From: an uncultured Bacillota bacterium
GTDB lineage: Bacteria > Bacillota > Clostridia > Oscillospirales > Oscillospiraceae
Length of the DNA stretch: 21,134 bases
Direction of reading: 5' to 3'
NCBI GenBank assembly: GCA_947383275.1
Contig: CANDCW010000044.1
Span: 1-21,134 of the forward strand
Under the pieces are notes generated by a model. That model was not told the origin of the DNA and did not search any database. It saw nothing but the letters and a program-made list of their open reading frames with translations. Shown here piece after piece: positions 13,299 to 20,765 of the stretch. The position numbers and the translations under genes were made by a program. The stretch's first letter is position 1. Every line of letters starts with the position of its first letter.

Positions 13299-14660
13299 AT
13301 GAAGGTCACCAGTGTTGAGAAGAAAGAGAAGAGCACCGTCGAGCTCACCATCCAGGTGGAGGCCGAAGCCTTTGAGGCCGCCATCCAGAAAGCCTATCTG
13401 AAGAACCGCGGGCGCATTAACGTGCCCGGCTTCCGCAAGGGCAAGGCCCCCCGGAAGATTATCGAAGGCATGTACGGCGCGGGAGTGTTCTACGAGGACG
13501 CCATCAACGACGCCTACCCCGCAGCCTATGAGGCGGCCGTAAAGGAACAGGGGCTGGACGATGTGGGCTACCCCAAGATGGAGATCCTGGAGGCAGGCAA
13601 GGAGGGCTTTACCTTCAAGGCGCTGGTCTCCGTCCGTCCCGAGGTCAAGCTGGGCGAGTACAAGGGACTGACCGCCCCCAAGGAGGAGGCCAAGGTTACG
13701 GAGAAGGACATTGACGAGGAGCTCAAGCCCTACATTGACCGGGCTACCCGCCTGGTCAGCGTCCAGCGCAAGGCCAAAAAGGGCGATACCGCCGTCATCG
13801 ATTTTGAGGGCTTTGACAACGGCACCCCCTTCGAAGGCGGCAAAGGCGAGAACTACGACCTGAAGCTGGGAGCTGGAATGTTTGTTCCCGGTTTTGAGGA
13901 GCAGGTAGTGGGCATGAAAGCCGGCGAGGAGAAGGATATCGACATCACCTTCCCTGAGGACTACCACGCCGACCTGGCCGGCAAGGCCGTGGTCTTCCAT
14001 GTGAAGGTCAACGAGGTGAAGGAGTCTCAGGCCCCCGAGGTGGACGATGAGTTTGCCAAGGACGTGTCCGAGTTCGACACCCTGGAGCAGTTCCGCAAGG
14101 ATCTGGGCGACAAGCTGCTGGAGCGCAAAAAGGCCCAGGCCCAGGCCGACTTTGAGAACGCTGTGATGGAGCAGCTGGTGGAGAACATGGAGTGCGAGAT
14201 CCCCGATGGAATGGTGGAAGTCCAAGTGGACCGCCTGATGGACGACTACGCCATGCGCCTGCAGAGCCAGGGGATCGGCGTGCAGGACTACATGTCTATG
14301 ATGGGGATGAGCGCGGAAATGATGCGTACCTCCGCCCGCCCCGCAGCCCTGAAGCAGGTGCAGATGGAGCTGGCCCTGACCGCCGTGGCCCAGGCGGAGG
14401 GCATTGAGGTCTCTGAGGAGGAGTGCGAGGCGGAGATCGCAAAGCTGTCTGAGCAGTACAACATGCCCGCCGAGCAGGTGAAAGCCATTGTGCCCGCTGA
14501 AAACCTGAAGAAGGACCTGTCCCTGCAAAAGGCCCATCAGGTGGTGCTGTCCAATGCCAAGGAGGGCAAGAAGAAAGCCAAGAAAGCTGAGGAGGGCGAG
14601 GAGAAGCCCAAGCGCACTCGGGCCAAGAAGAAAGTCGAGGAGCCGGCTGAGGAGGAGTAA
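13299..14660 (+). CDS. tig: trigger factor (ribosome-associated chaperone / peptidyl-prolyl isomerase)
   Basis: A 453-residue trigger factor, which binds at the ribosome exit tunnel and assists folding of nascent proteins. The N-terminal ribosome-binding domain carries the signature GFRKGKAPR (44-52). The FKBP-type PPIase domain runs from about 162 to 240 (GDTAVIDFEGFDNG through VFHVKVNEV). The helical C-terminal substrate-binding domain spans about 245-415. Two oddities stand out: a Met-rich loop at 332-342 with six Met (M332, M334, M335, M337, M341, M342), and a highly charged Lys/Glu tail at 421-453 that looks disordered. It leads the block tig-clpP-clpX-lon-engB, a conserved arrangement in Clostridia that links folding and proteolysis. 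Confidence 0.97.
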   Translation: MKVTSVEKKEKSTVELTIQVEAEAFEAAIQKAYLKNRGRINVPGFRKGKAPRKIIEGMYGAGVFYEDAINDAYPAAYEAAVKEQGLDDVGYPKMEILEAGKEGFTFKALVSVRPEVKLGEYKGLTAPKEEAKVTEKDIDEELKPYIDRATRLVSVQRKAKKGDTAVIDFEGFDNGTPFEGGKGENYDLKLGAGMFVPGFEEQVVGMKAGEEKDIDITFPEDYHADLAGKAVVFHVKVNEVKESQAPEVDDEFAKDVSEFDTLEQFRKDLGDKLLERKKAQAQADFENAVMEQLVENMECEIPDGMVEVQVDRLMDDYAMRLQSQGIGVQDYMSMMGMSAEMMRTSARPAALKQVQMELALTAVAQAEGIEVSEEECEAEIAKLSEQYNMPAEQVKAIVPAENLKKDLSLQKAHQVVLSNAKEGKKKAKKAEEGEEKPKRTRAKKKVEEPAEEE

Positions 14661-14672
14661 ATTGCCATACGA

Positions 14673-14698
14673 CCCGGGGCGGCTTTGGCCGTCCCGGG
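14673..14698 (+). other. GC-rich hairpin between tig and clpP, no T-run
   Basis: CCCGGGGCGGC (14673-14683) pairs with GCCGTCCCGGG (14688-14698) around a TTTG loop, including one G-U pair. The sequence that follows (CGTGCGCGTCTTT) lacks an immediate T-tract, so it is not a canonical terminator; it may be a weak terminator or an mRNA stability/processing element. Confidence 0.6.
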
Positions 14699-14740
14699 CG
14701 TGCGCGTCTTTCAAATGGAATGAATGATCCGTTCCGTGGG

Positions 14741-14746
14741 TATAAT
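14741..14746 (+). promoter_or_regulatory. candidate -10 element of clpP
   Basis: A perfect TATAAT lies 33 bases before the clpP start. No -35 hexamer of quality is seen 16-18 bases upstream. It may be an activator-dependent or alternative internal promoter for clpP-clpX. Confidence 0.5.
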
Positions 14747-14778
14747 TTGGTATCCAACTGAAAAAAGGAGTATGATCT

Positions 14779-15360
14779 ATGAGTTTAGTTCCCTATGTAG
14801 TAGAACAGACAAACCGGGGCGAGCGGTCCTATGATATTTTCTCTCGCCTGCTGAACGACCGCATCGTGATGCTGTCGGAGGAGGTCAACGACACCACCGC
14901 CTCCCTCATTGTGGCCCAGCTGCTGTACCTGGAGGCCCAGGACCCGGACAAGGACATCCAGTTCTACATTAACAGCCCCGGCGGTTCTGTTACCGCGGGC
15001 ATGGCCATCTACGACACCATGCAGTATATTAAGTGCGACGTGTCCACCATCTGCATCGGCATGGCCGCCTCTATGGGGGCGTTTCTGCTGTCCTCTGGGG
15101 CCAAGGGCAAGCGCCTGGCCCTGCCCAATGCCGAGATTATGATCCACCAGCCCTCTGCCGGCACGCAGGGCCAGATCACCGATATGGCCATCCATCTGCG
15201 CAGGCTGGAGATTATCAAGAAGCGGATGAATCAGATTTTGTCTGAAAATACCGGCAAGCCCATTGAGGTGGTCACAGCCGACTGCGAGCGGGATAACTTT
15301 ATGACCGCCCAGGAGGCCGCCGAGTACGGCTTGATCGACAAGGTTATTGACAAGAGGTAA
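14779..15360 (+). CDS. clpP: ATP-dependent Clp protease proteolytic subunit
   Basis: A 193-residue serine peptidase that forms the tetradecameric chamber of the ClpXP/ClpCP proteases. The catalytic triad is complete: S98 in GMAASMGAFLL, H123 in MIHQPSAGTQG, and D172 in ERDNFMTAQEAAEYGLID. The N-terminus SLVPYVVEQTNRGERSYDIFSRLL matches the mature form, with only a very short or no propeptide. ATG 14779 follows AAAAAAGGAG. It is followed by clpX after 24 bases, so the protease and its unfoldase are made together. Confidence 0.98.
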   Translation: MSLVPYVVEQTNRGERSYDIFSRLLNDRIVMLSEEVNDTTASLIVAQLLYLEAQDPDKDIQFYINSPGGSVTAGMAIYDTMQYIKCDVSTICIGMAASMGAFLLSSGAKGKRLALPNAEIMIHQPSAGTQGQITDMAIHLRRLEIIKKRMNQILSENTGKPIEVVTADCERDNFMTAQEAAEYGLIDKVIDKR

Positions 15361-15384
15361 TTCACTGATAAATGAGGTGTATCC

Positions 15385-16716
15385 ATGGCAAGCAATGATG
15401 AGAGAAAGGTCCGCTGTTCCTTTTGCGGCAAGCACCCTGACCAGGTGAAACGTATGATCGCCGGCCCTGGGGTTTATATCTGCAACGAGTGCGTCAACCT
15501 GTGCATGGAGGCAATGGGGGCCGAGCCCATGCTGCCGGACGAGGTGGACCGGTTCCCCGGAGATATCCCTGACGCTATCCCCACCCCCAAAGAGATCCAC
15601 GCTGTCTTGGACCAGTATATCATCGGGCAGGAGAAGGCGAAGGTGGCCCTGTCTGTGGCGGTGTACAACCACTATAAGCGCATCTACTTCGGCGGGGACG
15701 AGGACGTGGAGCTGCAAAAGAGCAACATCCTCCTCATCGGGCCCACTGGCTGCGGCAAGACCCTCTTTGCCCAGACGCTGGCCCGGGTTCTGAAGGTGCC
15801 CTTTGCCATCGCCGACGCCACCACCCTCACCGAGGCCGGCTATGTGGGCGACGATGTGGAGAACATCCTCCTTCGCCTGGTCCAGGCCGCCGACTACGAC
15901 ATTGAGCTGGCCGAGCGGGGCATCATTTATATCGATGAGATGGATAAAATCGCCCGAAAGAGCGAAAATACCTCCATCACCCGGGATGTGTCCGGCGAGG
16001 GCGTGCAGCAGGCGCTGCTGAAGATTCTGGAGGGCACCGTGGCCAATGTCCCGCCCCAGGGTGGGCGGAAGCACCCCCATCAGGAGTTTATCCAGATTGA
16101 CACCCACAACATCCTGTTTATCTGCGGCGGCGCCTTTGACGGCGTGGATAAAATCATTGAACACCGCCTGGATAAGCGGTCTTTGGGCTTCGGCGCTGAG
16201 ATCCAGAGCCGGAAAGAGCGCAATGTGGGCGAGCTGATGAAGGAAATCCAGCCCCAGGACCTGCTGAAATATGGCATTATTCCCGAACTGGTGGGGCGTA
16301 TGCCTGTGGTTACCACCTTGGAATCCCTGAATCAGGAGCAGATGGTGCGCATCCTCACTGAGCCCAAGAATGCGCTGGTCAAGCAGTATCAGGTGCTGCT
16401 CAGCTACGATGAGGTAGAGCTGGAGTTTACCCCGGAGGCCCTGGAGGCAGTGGCTGACCGGGCGGTTGCCCGGGAGATCGGGGCCCGGGGCCTGCGGGCC
16501 ATTCTGGAGGAGGTGGCGGGCCAGATCATGTACGATATCCCCTCCGACCCCACCATCGTCAAGGTGACCGTCACCGGCGAATGCGTCCGGAACAATACGC
16601 CGCCGGAACTGACCCGGAATCCCAACCGCACCCAGCGCCCCAAGCTGGGCAAAGCCACTGTCCGGCAGATAGAGCGCCCCGGCCGCAGGGAGCATGACCG
16701 GGGCTGGGCCGGCTGA
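15385..16716 (+). CDS. clpX: ATP-dependent Clp protease ATP-binding subunit ClpX
   Basis: A 443-residue AAA+ unfoldase that recognises substrates and feeds them into ClpP. The N-terminal zinc-binding domain has C11, C14, C33 and C36. Walker A is GPTGCGKT (119-126), Walker B IIYIDEMDKI (180-189), the pore loop GYVG (152-155), the ClpP-docking loop LGF (267-269, in RSLGFGAE), and the sensor 2 GARGLR (366-371). The last ~40 residues (about 405-443) form a basic, Arg-rich tail beyond the usual end of the C-terminal domain. ATG 15385 follows GAGGTG. Confidence 0.98.
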   Translation: MASNDERKVRCSFCGKHPDQVKRMIAGPGVYICNECVNLCMEAMGAEPMLPDEVDRFPGDIPDAIPTPKEIHAVLDQYIIGQEKAKVALSVAVYNHYKRIYFGGDEDVELQKSNILLIGPTGCGKTLFAQTLARVLKVPFAIADATTLTEAGYVGDDVENILLRLVQAADYDIELAERGIIYIDEMDKIARKSENTSITRDVSGEGVQQALLKILEGTVANVPPQGGRKHPHQEFIQIDTHNILFICGGAFDGVDKIIEHRLDKRSLGFGAEIQSRKERNVGELMKEIQPQDLLKYGIIPELVGRMPVVTTLESLNQEQMVRILTEPKNALVKQYQVLLSYDEVELEFTPEALEAVADRAVAREIGARGLRAILEEVAGQIMYDIPSDPTIVKVTVTGECVRNNTPPELTRNPNRTQRPKLGKATVRQIERPGRREHDRGWAG

Positions 16717-16732
16717 CGCAAAAGGATAACAA

Positions 16733-16767
16733 TATAATCAGGCGCCCCGCCCCATTAGAGCGGGGCG
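16733..16767 (+). promoter_or_regulatory. candidate lon promoter (-10) with a GC hairpin at the predicted 5' end
   Basis: TATAAT at 16733-16738 is a perfect -10, but no good -35 is seen at normal spacing. Directly downstream, CGCCCCGC (16743-16750) pairs with GCGGGGCG (16760-16767) around a 9-base loop. A transcript starting near 16743-16745 would carry this hairpin at its very 5' end. No T-run follows, so it is not an intrinsic terminator. It may instead protect the mRNA or be read through from clpX. Confidence 0.45.
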
Positions 16768-16801
16768 TCTGCCCTACCCCTTCGAGAGGAAGTGAAAAGC
16801 G

Positions 16802-19225
16802 ATGAGGAAAGAGTTTGATATCCTCAATACAACCACGATGCCCGCCATCGCCCTGCGGGGACTGACGGTATTTCCCAATGTGCTGATCCACTTTGAGGTG
16901 GCCCGTGAGGCGTCCGTTAAGGCCCTGGAGGCGGCCATGACCGCCGGCAGCCCTGTGTTTTTGGTAGGCCAGAAGGATATTGCCATCGAAGAGCCGGGTC
17001 TGGATGACTTGTACCAGGTGGGCACCATCTCCAACATCCGCCAGATACTCCGGATGCCCGGGGACAACGTGAGGGTTATGGTGGAGGGCGTGTCCCGGGG
17101 GCGGCTGATCCAGCTGCTGCGCGCGGAACCCTATCTGGAGTCGGAGGTGCAGGAGATTGCCGTCCCGGAATCCCCCGCCCAGGGCAGCGCCAAAACCGAG
17201 GCCCTGATGCGGGCCACTTACGACCTGTTTCAGGATTACGCCGACCTGTCCCCTAAGATGTCTCCCGACCTGATGATCCATGTGCTGGCCAGCCAGGACC
17301 CGGGGCATATCGCCGACTATGTCGCCCAAAACATCCCCATGCGCAATGGAGATAAGCAATCCATTCTGGAGGAGCTGCGCCCTGTCAAACGGCTGGAAAA
17401 GCTGCACCGCCTGCTGGAGCGGGAGGTGGCCATTCTCTCCCTGGATCAGGAGATTCAGGAGCGAGCCCGGGAGCAGATGAACGACCACCAGCGGGACTAC
17501 TACCTCCGGGAACAGATGAAGGCCATCCAGACCGAGTTGGGCGAGGAGGCCGATGAAATTGAGGAGTACCGGGAAAAGATTGCCAAAGCCGCGCTGCCGG
17601 ATGGGGCCCGGGAGAAGCTGAACAAGGAGCTGAGCCGTCTGGCCAAACAGTCCTACAGCTCCTCGGAGGGCACGGTCCTGCGCAACTATCTGGATATATG
17701 CCTGGAGCTGCCCTGGGGCAAGACTACCAAGGAGAAGGCAAATGTGGCCGCCGTGCAGAAGGTGCTGGATCAGGATCATTTCGGCCTGGACAAAGTGAAG
17801 CGCCGGGTGCTGGAATTTGTGGCCGTCCGCCAGTTGGCCCCCGGACTGAAGGGGCAGATCATCTGCCTGGTAGGCCCTCCTGGGGTGGGCAAGACCTCCA
17901 TCGCCATGTCCATGGCTAAGGCCATGAACCGGAACCTGGCCCGGATTTCCCTGGGCGGCGTCAGCGATGAGGCCGAGATCCGCGGCCACCGCAAGACCTA
18001 CGTGGGGGCCATGCCTGGGCGGATTATCGCCGCTATCAATCAGGCCCAGAGCTGCAATCCCCTTATCCTTCTGGATGAGATCGACAAGCTGGGCCGCGAC
18101 CACCGGGGCGATCCGTCCTCCGCCCTGCTGGAGGTGCTGGATGGGGAGCAGAACGCCACCTTCCGGGACAATTTTTTGGAAATTCCCTTTGACCTGTCCC
18201 AGGTGATGTTTGTGACCACAGCCAACAGCACCGACACTATTCCCAGGCCCCTGCTGGACCGGATGGAGGTCATTGAGCTGTCCAGCTACACCGACGAGGA
18301 GAAGGTGCAGATCGCAAAAAAGCATCTGCTGCCCAAGCAGCTGGAGCGCCATGGCCTGTCCAAAAAGCAGCTGAAGGTGTCCGACGGAGCCCTGCGGGAG
18401 ATCATCGCGGCCTATACCAGGGAGTCGGGCGTCCGTGTGCTGGAACGCCGCCTGGCCGCGGTCTGCCGCAAGGCCGCGATGAAGGTGGTGTCGGAGGAAG
18501 CCGAGACGGTCAAGGTGACCGAGAAGGAGCTGGAGGAGTACTTGGGCGTGCCCAGATACCACCCTGAACGTCAGGTTCTGGAGGAGCGGGTCGGAGTGGT
18601 CAACGGCCTGGCCTGGACCTCTGTGGGCGGCGAGCTGCTGGAGGTGGAGGTCAACGTGGTGCCCGGCACCGGCAAGGTGGAGCTTACCGGCAATTTGGGG
18701 GATGTGATGAAGGAGTCGGCTCACGCTGCCCTCAGCTTTATCCGCAGCCAGGCGGACCGGCTGAACATCCCCGCCGGCTTCTGCAAGGAGAAGGATATCC
18801 ATGTCCACTTCCCCGAGGGGGCGGTTCCCAAGGACGGCCCTTCTGCCGGCATCGCCATCACCACGGCTATGGTGTCCGCCCTCACCGGGACCCCGGTGCG
18901 CCGGGGCCTGGCCATGACGGGCGAGGTCACCCTCCGGGGCCGGGTGCTGCCCATCGGCGGCCTGAAGGAAAAGACCATGGCCGCCTTCCGCAACGGCATC
19001 AAGACGGTCATTATTCCTGCCGAAAACGCCAAGGACCTGGAGGAGATCGACCAGACCGTCCGGAAAGCGCTCCAGTTCATTTTGGTGGAGCAGGCGGATC
19101 AGGTGCTGGCCAATGCGCTCAGCCGTCCGGTGGACGCCGCGCCTGTCCGCAGGCGGGGGCGGCCCAGGAAGGCCCTGCCGCCTGTTCCTCCGGAGGGGGA
19201 CAGCCGTTCCCCCCTGCGTCAATGA
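16802..19225 (+). CDS. lon: ATP-dependent Lon protease (LonA type)
   Basis: An 807-residue soluble LonA: the N-terminal substrate-binding domain starts at PAIALRGLTVFPN, and no membrane segment is present, unlike LonB. The AAA+ module has Walker A GPPGVGKT (358-365) and Walker B LILLDEID with D425 and E426. The C-terminal protease domain has the Ser-Lys dyad: S681 in PKDGPSAG and K724 in PIGGLKEK. Lon degrades misfolded and regulatory proteins. The last ~30 residues are a Pro/Arg-rich tail with RRRGRPRK (783-790), an AT-hook-like motif that core Lon lacks. ATG 16802 follows GAGAGGAAG. lonB, which lies between clpX and lonA in Bacillus and many Clostridia, is absent here. engB follows after 9 bases. 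Confidence 0.97.
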   Translation: MRKEFDILNTTTMPAIALRGLTVFPNVLIHFEVAREASVKALEAAMTAGSPVFLVGQKDIAIEEPGLDDLYQVGTISNIRQILRMPGDNVRVMVEGVSRGRLIQLLRAEPYLESEVQEIAVPESPAQGSAKTEALMRATYDLFQDYADLSPKMSPDLMIHVLASQDPGHIADYVAQNIPMRNGDKQSILEELRPVKRLEKLHRLLEREVAILSLDQEIQERAREQMNDHQRDYYLREQMKAIQTELGEEADEIEEYREKIAKAALPDGAREKLNKELSRLAKQSYSSSEGTVLRNYLDICLELPWGKTTKEKANVAAVQKVLDQDHFGLDKVKRRVLEFVAVRQLAPGLKGQIICLVGPPGVGKTSIAMSMAKAMNRNLARISLGGVSDEAEIRGHRKTYVGAMPGRIIAAINQAQSCNPLILLDEIDKLGRDHRGDPSSALLEVLDGEQNATFRDNFLEIPFDLSQVMFVTTANSTDTIPRPLLDRMEVIELSSYTDEEKVQIAKKHLLPKQLERHGLSKKQLKVSDGALREIIAAYTRESGVRVLERRLAAVCRKAAMKVVSEEAETVKVTEKELEEYLGVPRYHPERQVLEERVGVVNGLAWTSVGGELLEVEVNVVPGTGKVELTGNLGDVMKESAHAALSFIRSQADRLNIPAGFCKEKDIHVHFPEGAVPKDGPSAGIAITTAMVSALTGTPVRRGLAMTGEVTLRGRVLPIGGLKEKTMAAFRNGIKTVIIPAENAKDLEEIDQTVRKALQFILVEQADQVLANALSRPVDAAPVRRRGRPRKALPPVPPEGDSRSPLRQ

Positions 19226-19234
19226 GGAGGCGCC

Positions 19235-19825
19235 ATGACTGTGAATCTGCAAAAGGCGGAGTTTGTGCTGTCTGCCGTCTCGCCAAAACACTTTATTCAG
19301 GATGGCCTGCCTCAGGTGGCCTTTGCCGGGCGGTCCAACGTGGGCAAGTCCTCCGTCATCAACCGCCTGCTGGGCCGGAAAAACTTTGCCCGGGTGGGGG
19401 CCGCGCCGGGAAAGACCATTCACGTAAACTACTTCAGCATTGACAAAGCGTTTTATCTGGTGGACCTGCCGGGGTACGGCTACGCCAAGGTGTCTAAGGC
19501 CGAGCGGGACCGCTGGGGGCGGCTGATGGAGGATTACTTCGCCCGCCCCGACCTGCTCACCTTGGGCGTGATGATTGTGGATGCCCGGCATAAGCCCACC
19601 GCCGATGACTGTACCATGTTCCGGTGGTTCCGGGACACCGGATGCCCGCTGATTGTTGTGGCCAATAAGCTGGACAAACTGAAAAAGAGCGAGGCGGCCC
19701 CCAACCTTCAGACTATTCGTGATACCCTGGGGCTGGGGGAGAAGGACTGCCTGATCCCTTTTTCCGCCGAAAAGGGAACCGGGCGGGAGGAGCTGCTGTC
19801 GGCCGTCTTAGCCGGGATAGAATAG
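19235..19825 (+). CDS. engB: ribosome biogenesis GTP-binding protein EngB (YsxC/YihA)
   Basis: A 196-residue TrmE-Era-EngA-EngB-type GTPase that is essential in many bacteria for 50S assembly. G1 is GRSNVGKS (32-39), G2 lies near GKTIHVNYF (59-67), G3 DLPGYGYAKV (77-86), and G4 is NKLD (144-147). It starts at ATG 19235 after GAGGAGG, nine bases downstream of the lon stop, and is probably translated from the lon transcript. The same lon-engB adjacency is found in Bacillus. Confidence 0.97.
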   Translation: MTVNLQKAEFVLSAVSPKHFIQDGLPQVAFAGRSNVGKSSVINRLLGRKNFARVGAAPGKTIHVNYFSIDKAFYLVDLPGYGYAKVSKAERDRWGRLMEDYFARPDLLTLGVMIVDARHKPTADDCTMFRWFRDTGCPLIVVANKLDKLKKSEAAPNLQTIRDTLGLGEKDCLIPFSAEKGTGREELLSAVLAGIE

Positions 19826-19836
19826 AGGAAATACGG

Positions 19837-19863
19837 GCGGCCCCATACCGGGGCCGCTTTTAT
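19837..19863 (+). terminator. intrinsic terminator after engB
   Basis: GCGGCCCC (19837-19844) pairs with GGGGCCGC (19850-19857) around an ATACC loop, followed by TTTTAT. It closes the tig-clpP-clpX-lon-engB block. Confidence 0.88.
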
Positions 19864-19886
19864 AGTCGGCTTCTTGGGAATTCCTC

Positions 19887-19915
19887 TTGTCTTTTGCCGG
19901 ACAAACTGTTATAAT
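19887..19915 (+). promoter_or_regulatory. promoter of scpA-scpB
   Basis: TTGTCT (19887-19892) and a perfect TATAAT (19910-19915) are separated by 17 bases, with an extended -10 TG at 19907-19908. The leader to the TTG start at 19954 is about 32 bases. Confidence 0.82.
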
Positions 19916-19953
19916 GAACAAAAAAGATGAAGCTAAAATGGGGAGGTGGGCCC

Positions 19954-20748
19954 TTGGAGGCACCCATTTACCACCTGGAGGGGGTGGTGAAGGCGAAAGA
20001 GGAAAATATGGAGGACTTTGTGGGCCCGTTGGACCTGATCCTCCACCTGTTGAGCAAAAACAAGCTGGAAATTAAGGATATTCAGATTGCCCTCATTCTG
20101 GACCAGTACATGGACTGGATGAACAGGCGGAAGGATCTGGACCTGGAGGTTGCCAGCGACTTTGTGACCATGGCGTCCCACCTGGTCTATATCAAGACCA
20201 GGATGCTGCTTGCCATCGACGACGAGGAGGCCATAAGTGAGATGGAGCAGCTCATCGCCACCCTGGAGGCCCACCAGCGCAATGAGAACTACCTGAAAAT
20301 CAAAGCGGTCCTCCCCGCCTTGGACAACCGCTACCAGATCGGCCGGGACTACCTGACCAAGCAGCCCGAGGCGGTCCGGCCCGACAAAAGCTACCGCTAT
20401 GTCCACGACAAAGCGGACCTGCTCAAGGCCATGAACGATGTGCTGGGACGCCTGGACAATAAGCTGCCGCCGCCGGTGTCGGCCTTTCAGGGTATTGTGG
20501 GCCGGGAGCCCTATCCGGTTGCCGACAAGGCGGGGGAGATTATCCGTCGGCTGGTCCGGTTCGGTGTTACCCGTTTCCGGGCGCTGTTCCAGGGCAACCG
20601 CAGCCGGTCAGAGGTGGTGGCCACCTTTCTGGCGGTGCTGGAGCTGTGCAAGGCCCGCCGCCTGCTTCTGGCCGGGACGGAATCGGACTGTACCGTCACC
20701 TGCACCCGGGAGGAGGGCGCGGTGGAGTTTACCTCCGAAAATGATTGA
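19954..20748 (+). CDS. scpA: segregation and condensation protein A (kleisin)
   Basis: A 264-residue ScpA, the kleisin that bridges the SMC heads and binds ScpB for chromosome organisation and segregation. The N-terminal SMC-neck binding region FVGPLDLILHLLSKNKLEIKDIQIALILDQYM (22-53) is characteristic, followed by a helical middle with charged residues and a C-terminal winged helix (about 214-264) for the SMC cap. A frame opens at ATG 19927, but TTG 19954 is chosen because GGGAGGTGG (19941-19949) lies correctly before it and the conserved MEAPIYHLEG start fits. The short stretch VVKAKEENME (11-20) before the FVGPLDL motif is longer than in Bacillus ScpA; I recall a similar form in Oscillospiraceae. 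scpB follows 17 bases later. Confidence 0.93.
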   Translation: MEAPIYHLEGVVKAKEENMEDFVGPLDLILHLLSKNKLEIKDIQIALILDQYMDWMNRRKDLDLEVASDFVTMASHLVYIKTRMLLAIDDEEAISEMEQLIATLEAHQRNENYLKIKAVLPALDNRYQIGRDYLTKQPEAVRPDKSYRYVHDKADLLKAMNDVLGRLDNKLPPPVSAFQGIVGREPYPVADKAGEIIRRLVRFGVTRFRALFQGNRSRSEVVATFLAVLELCKARRLLLAGTESDCTVTCTREEGAVEFTSEND

Positions 20749-20765
20749 CGAAAGGAGCGCCCCGC

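Noticed and set aside
14673..14698. Hairpin after tig as an intrinsic terminator
   Set aside because: There is no T-run directly after the stem; kept only as an RNA structure of unknown role.
16571..19591. Very long minus-strand open frame opposite lon (about 1000 codons), with similar ones opposite clpX, tig, thrC and glmM
   Set aside because: They mirror GC-rich genes with strong codon-position bias, lack ribosome binding sites, and give low-complexity His/Gly/Leu-rich sequence without domains; the plus-strand genes are certain.
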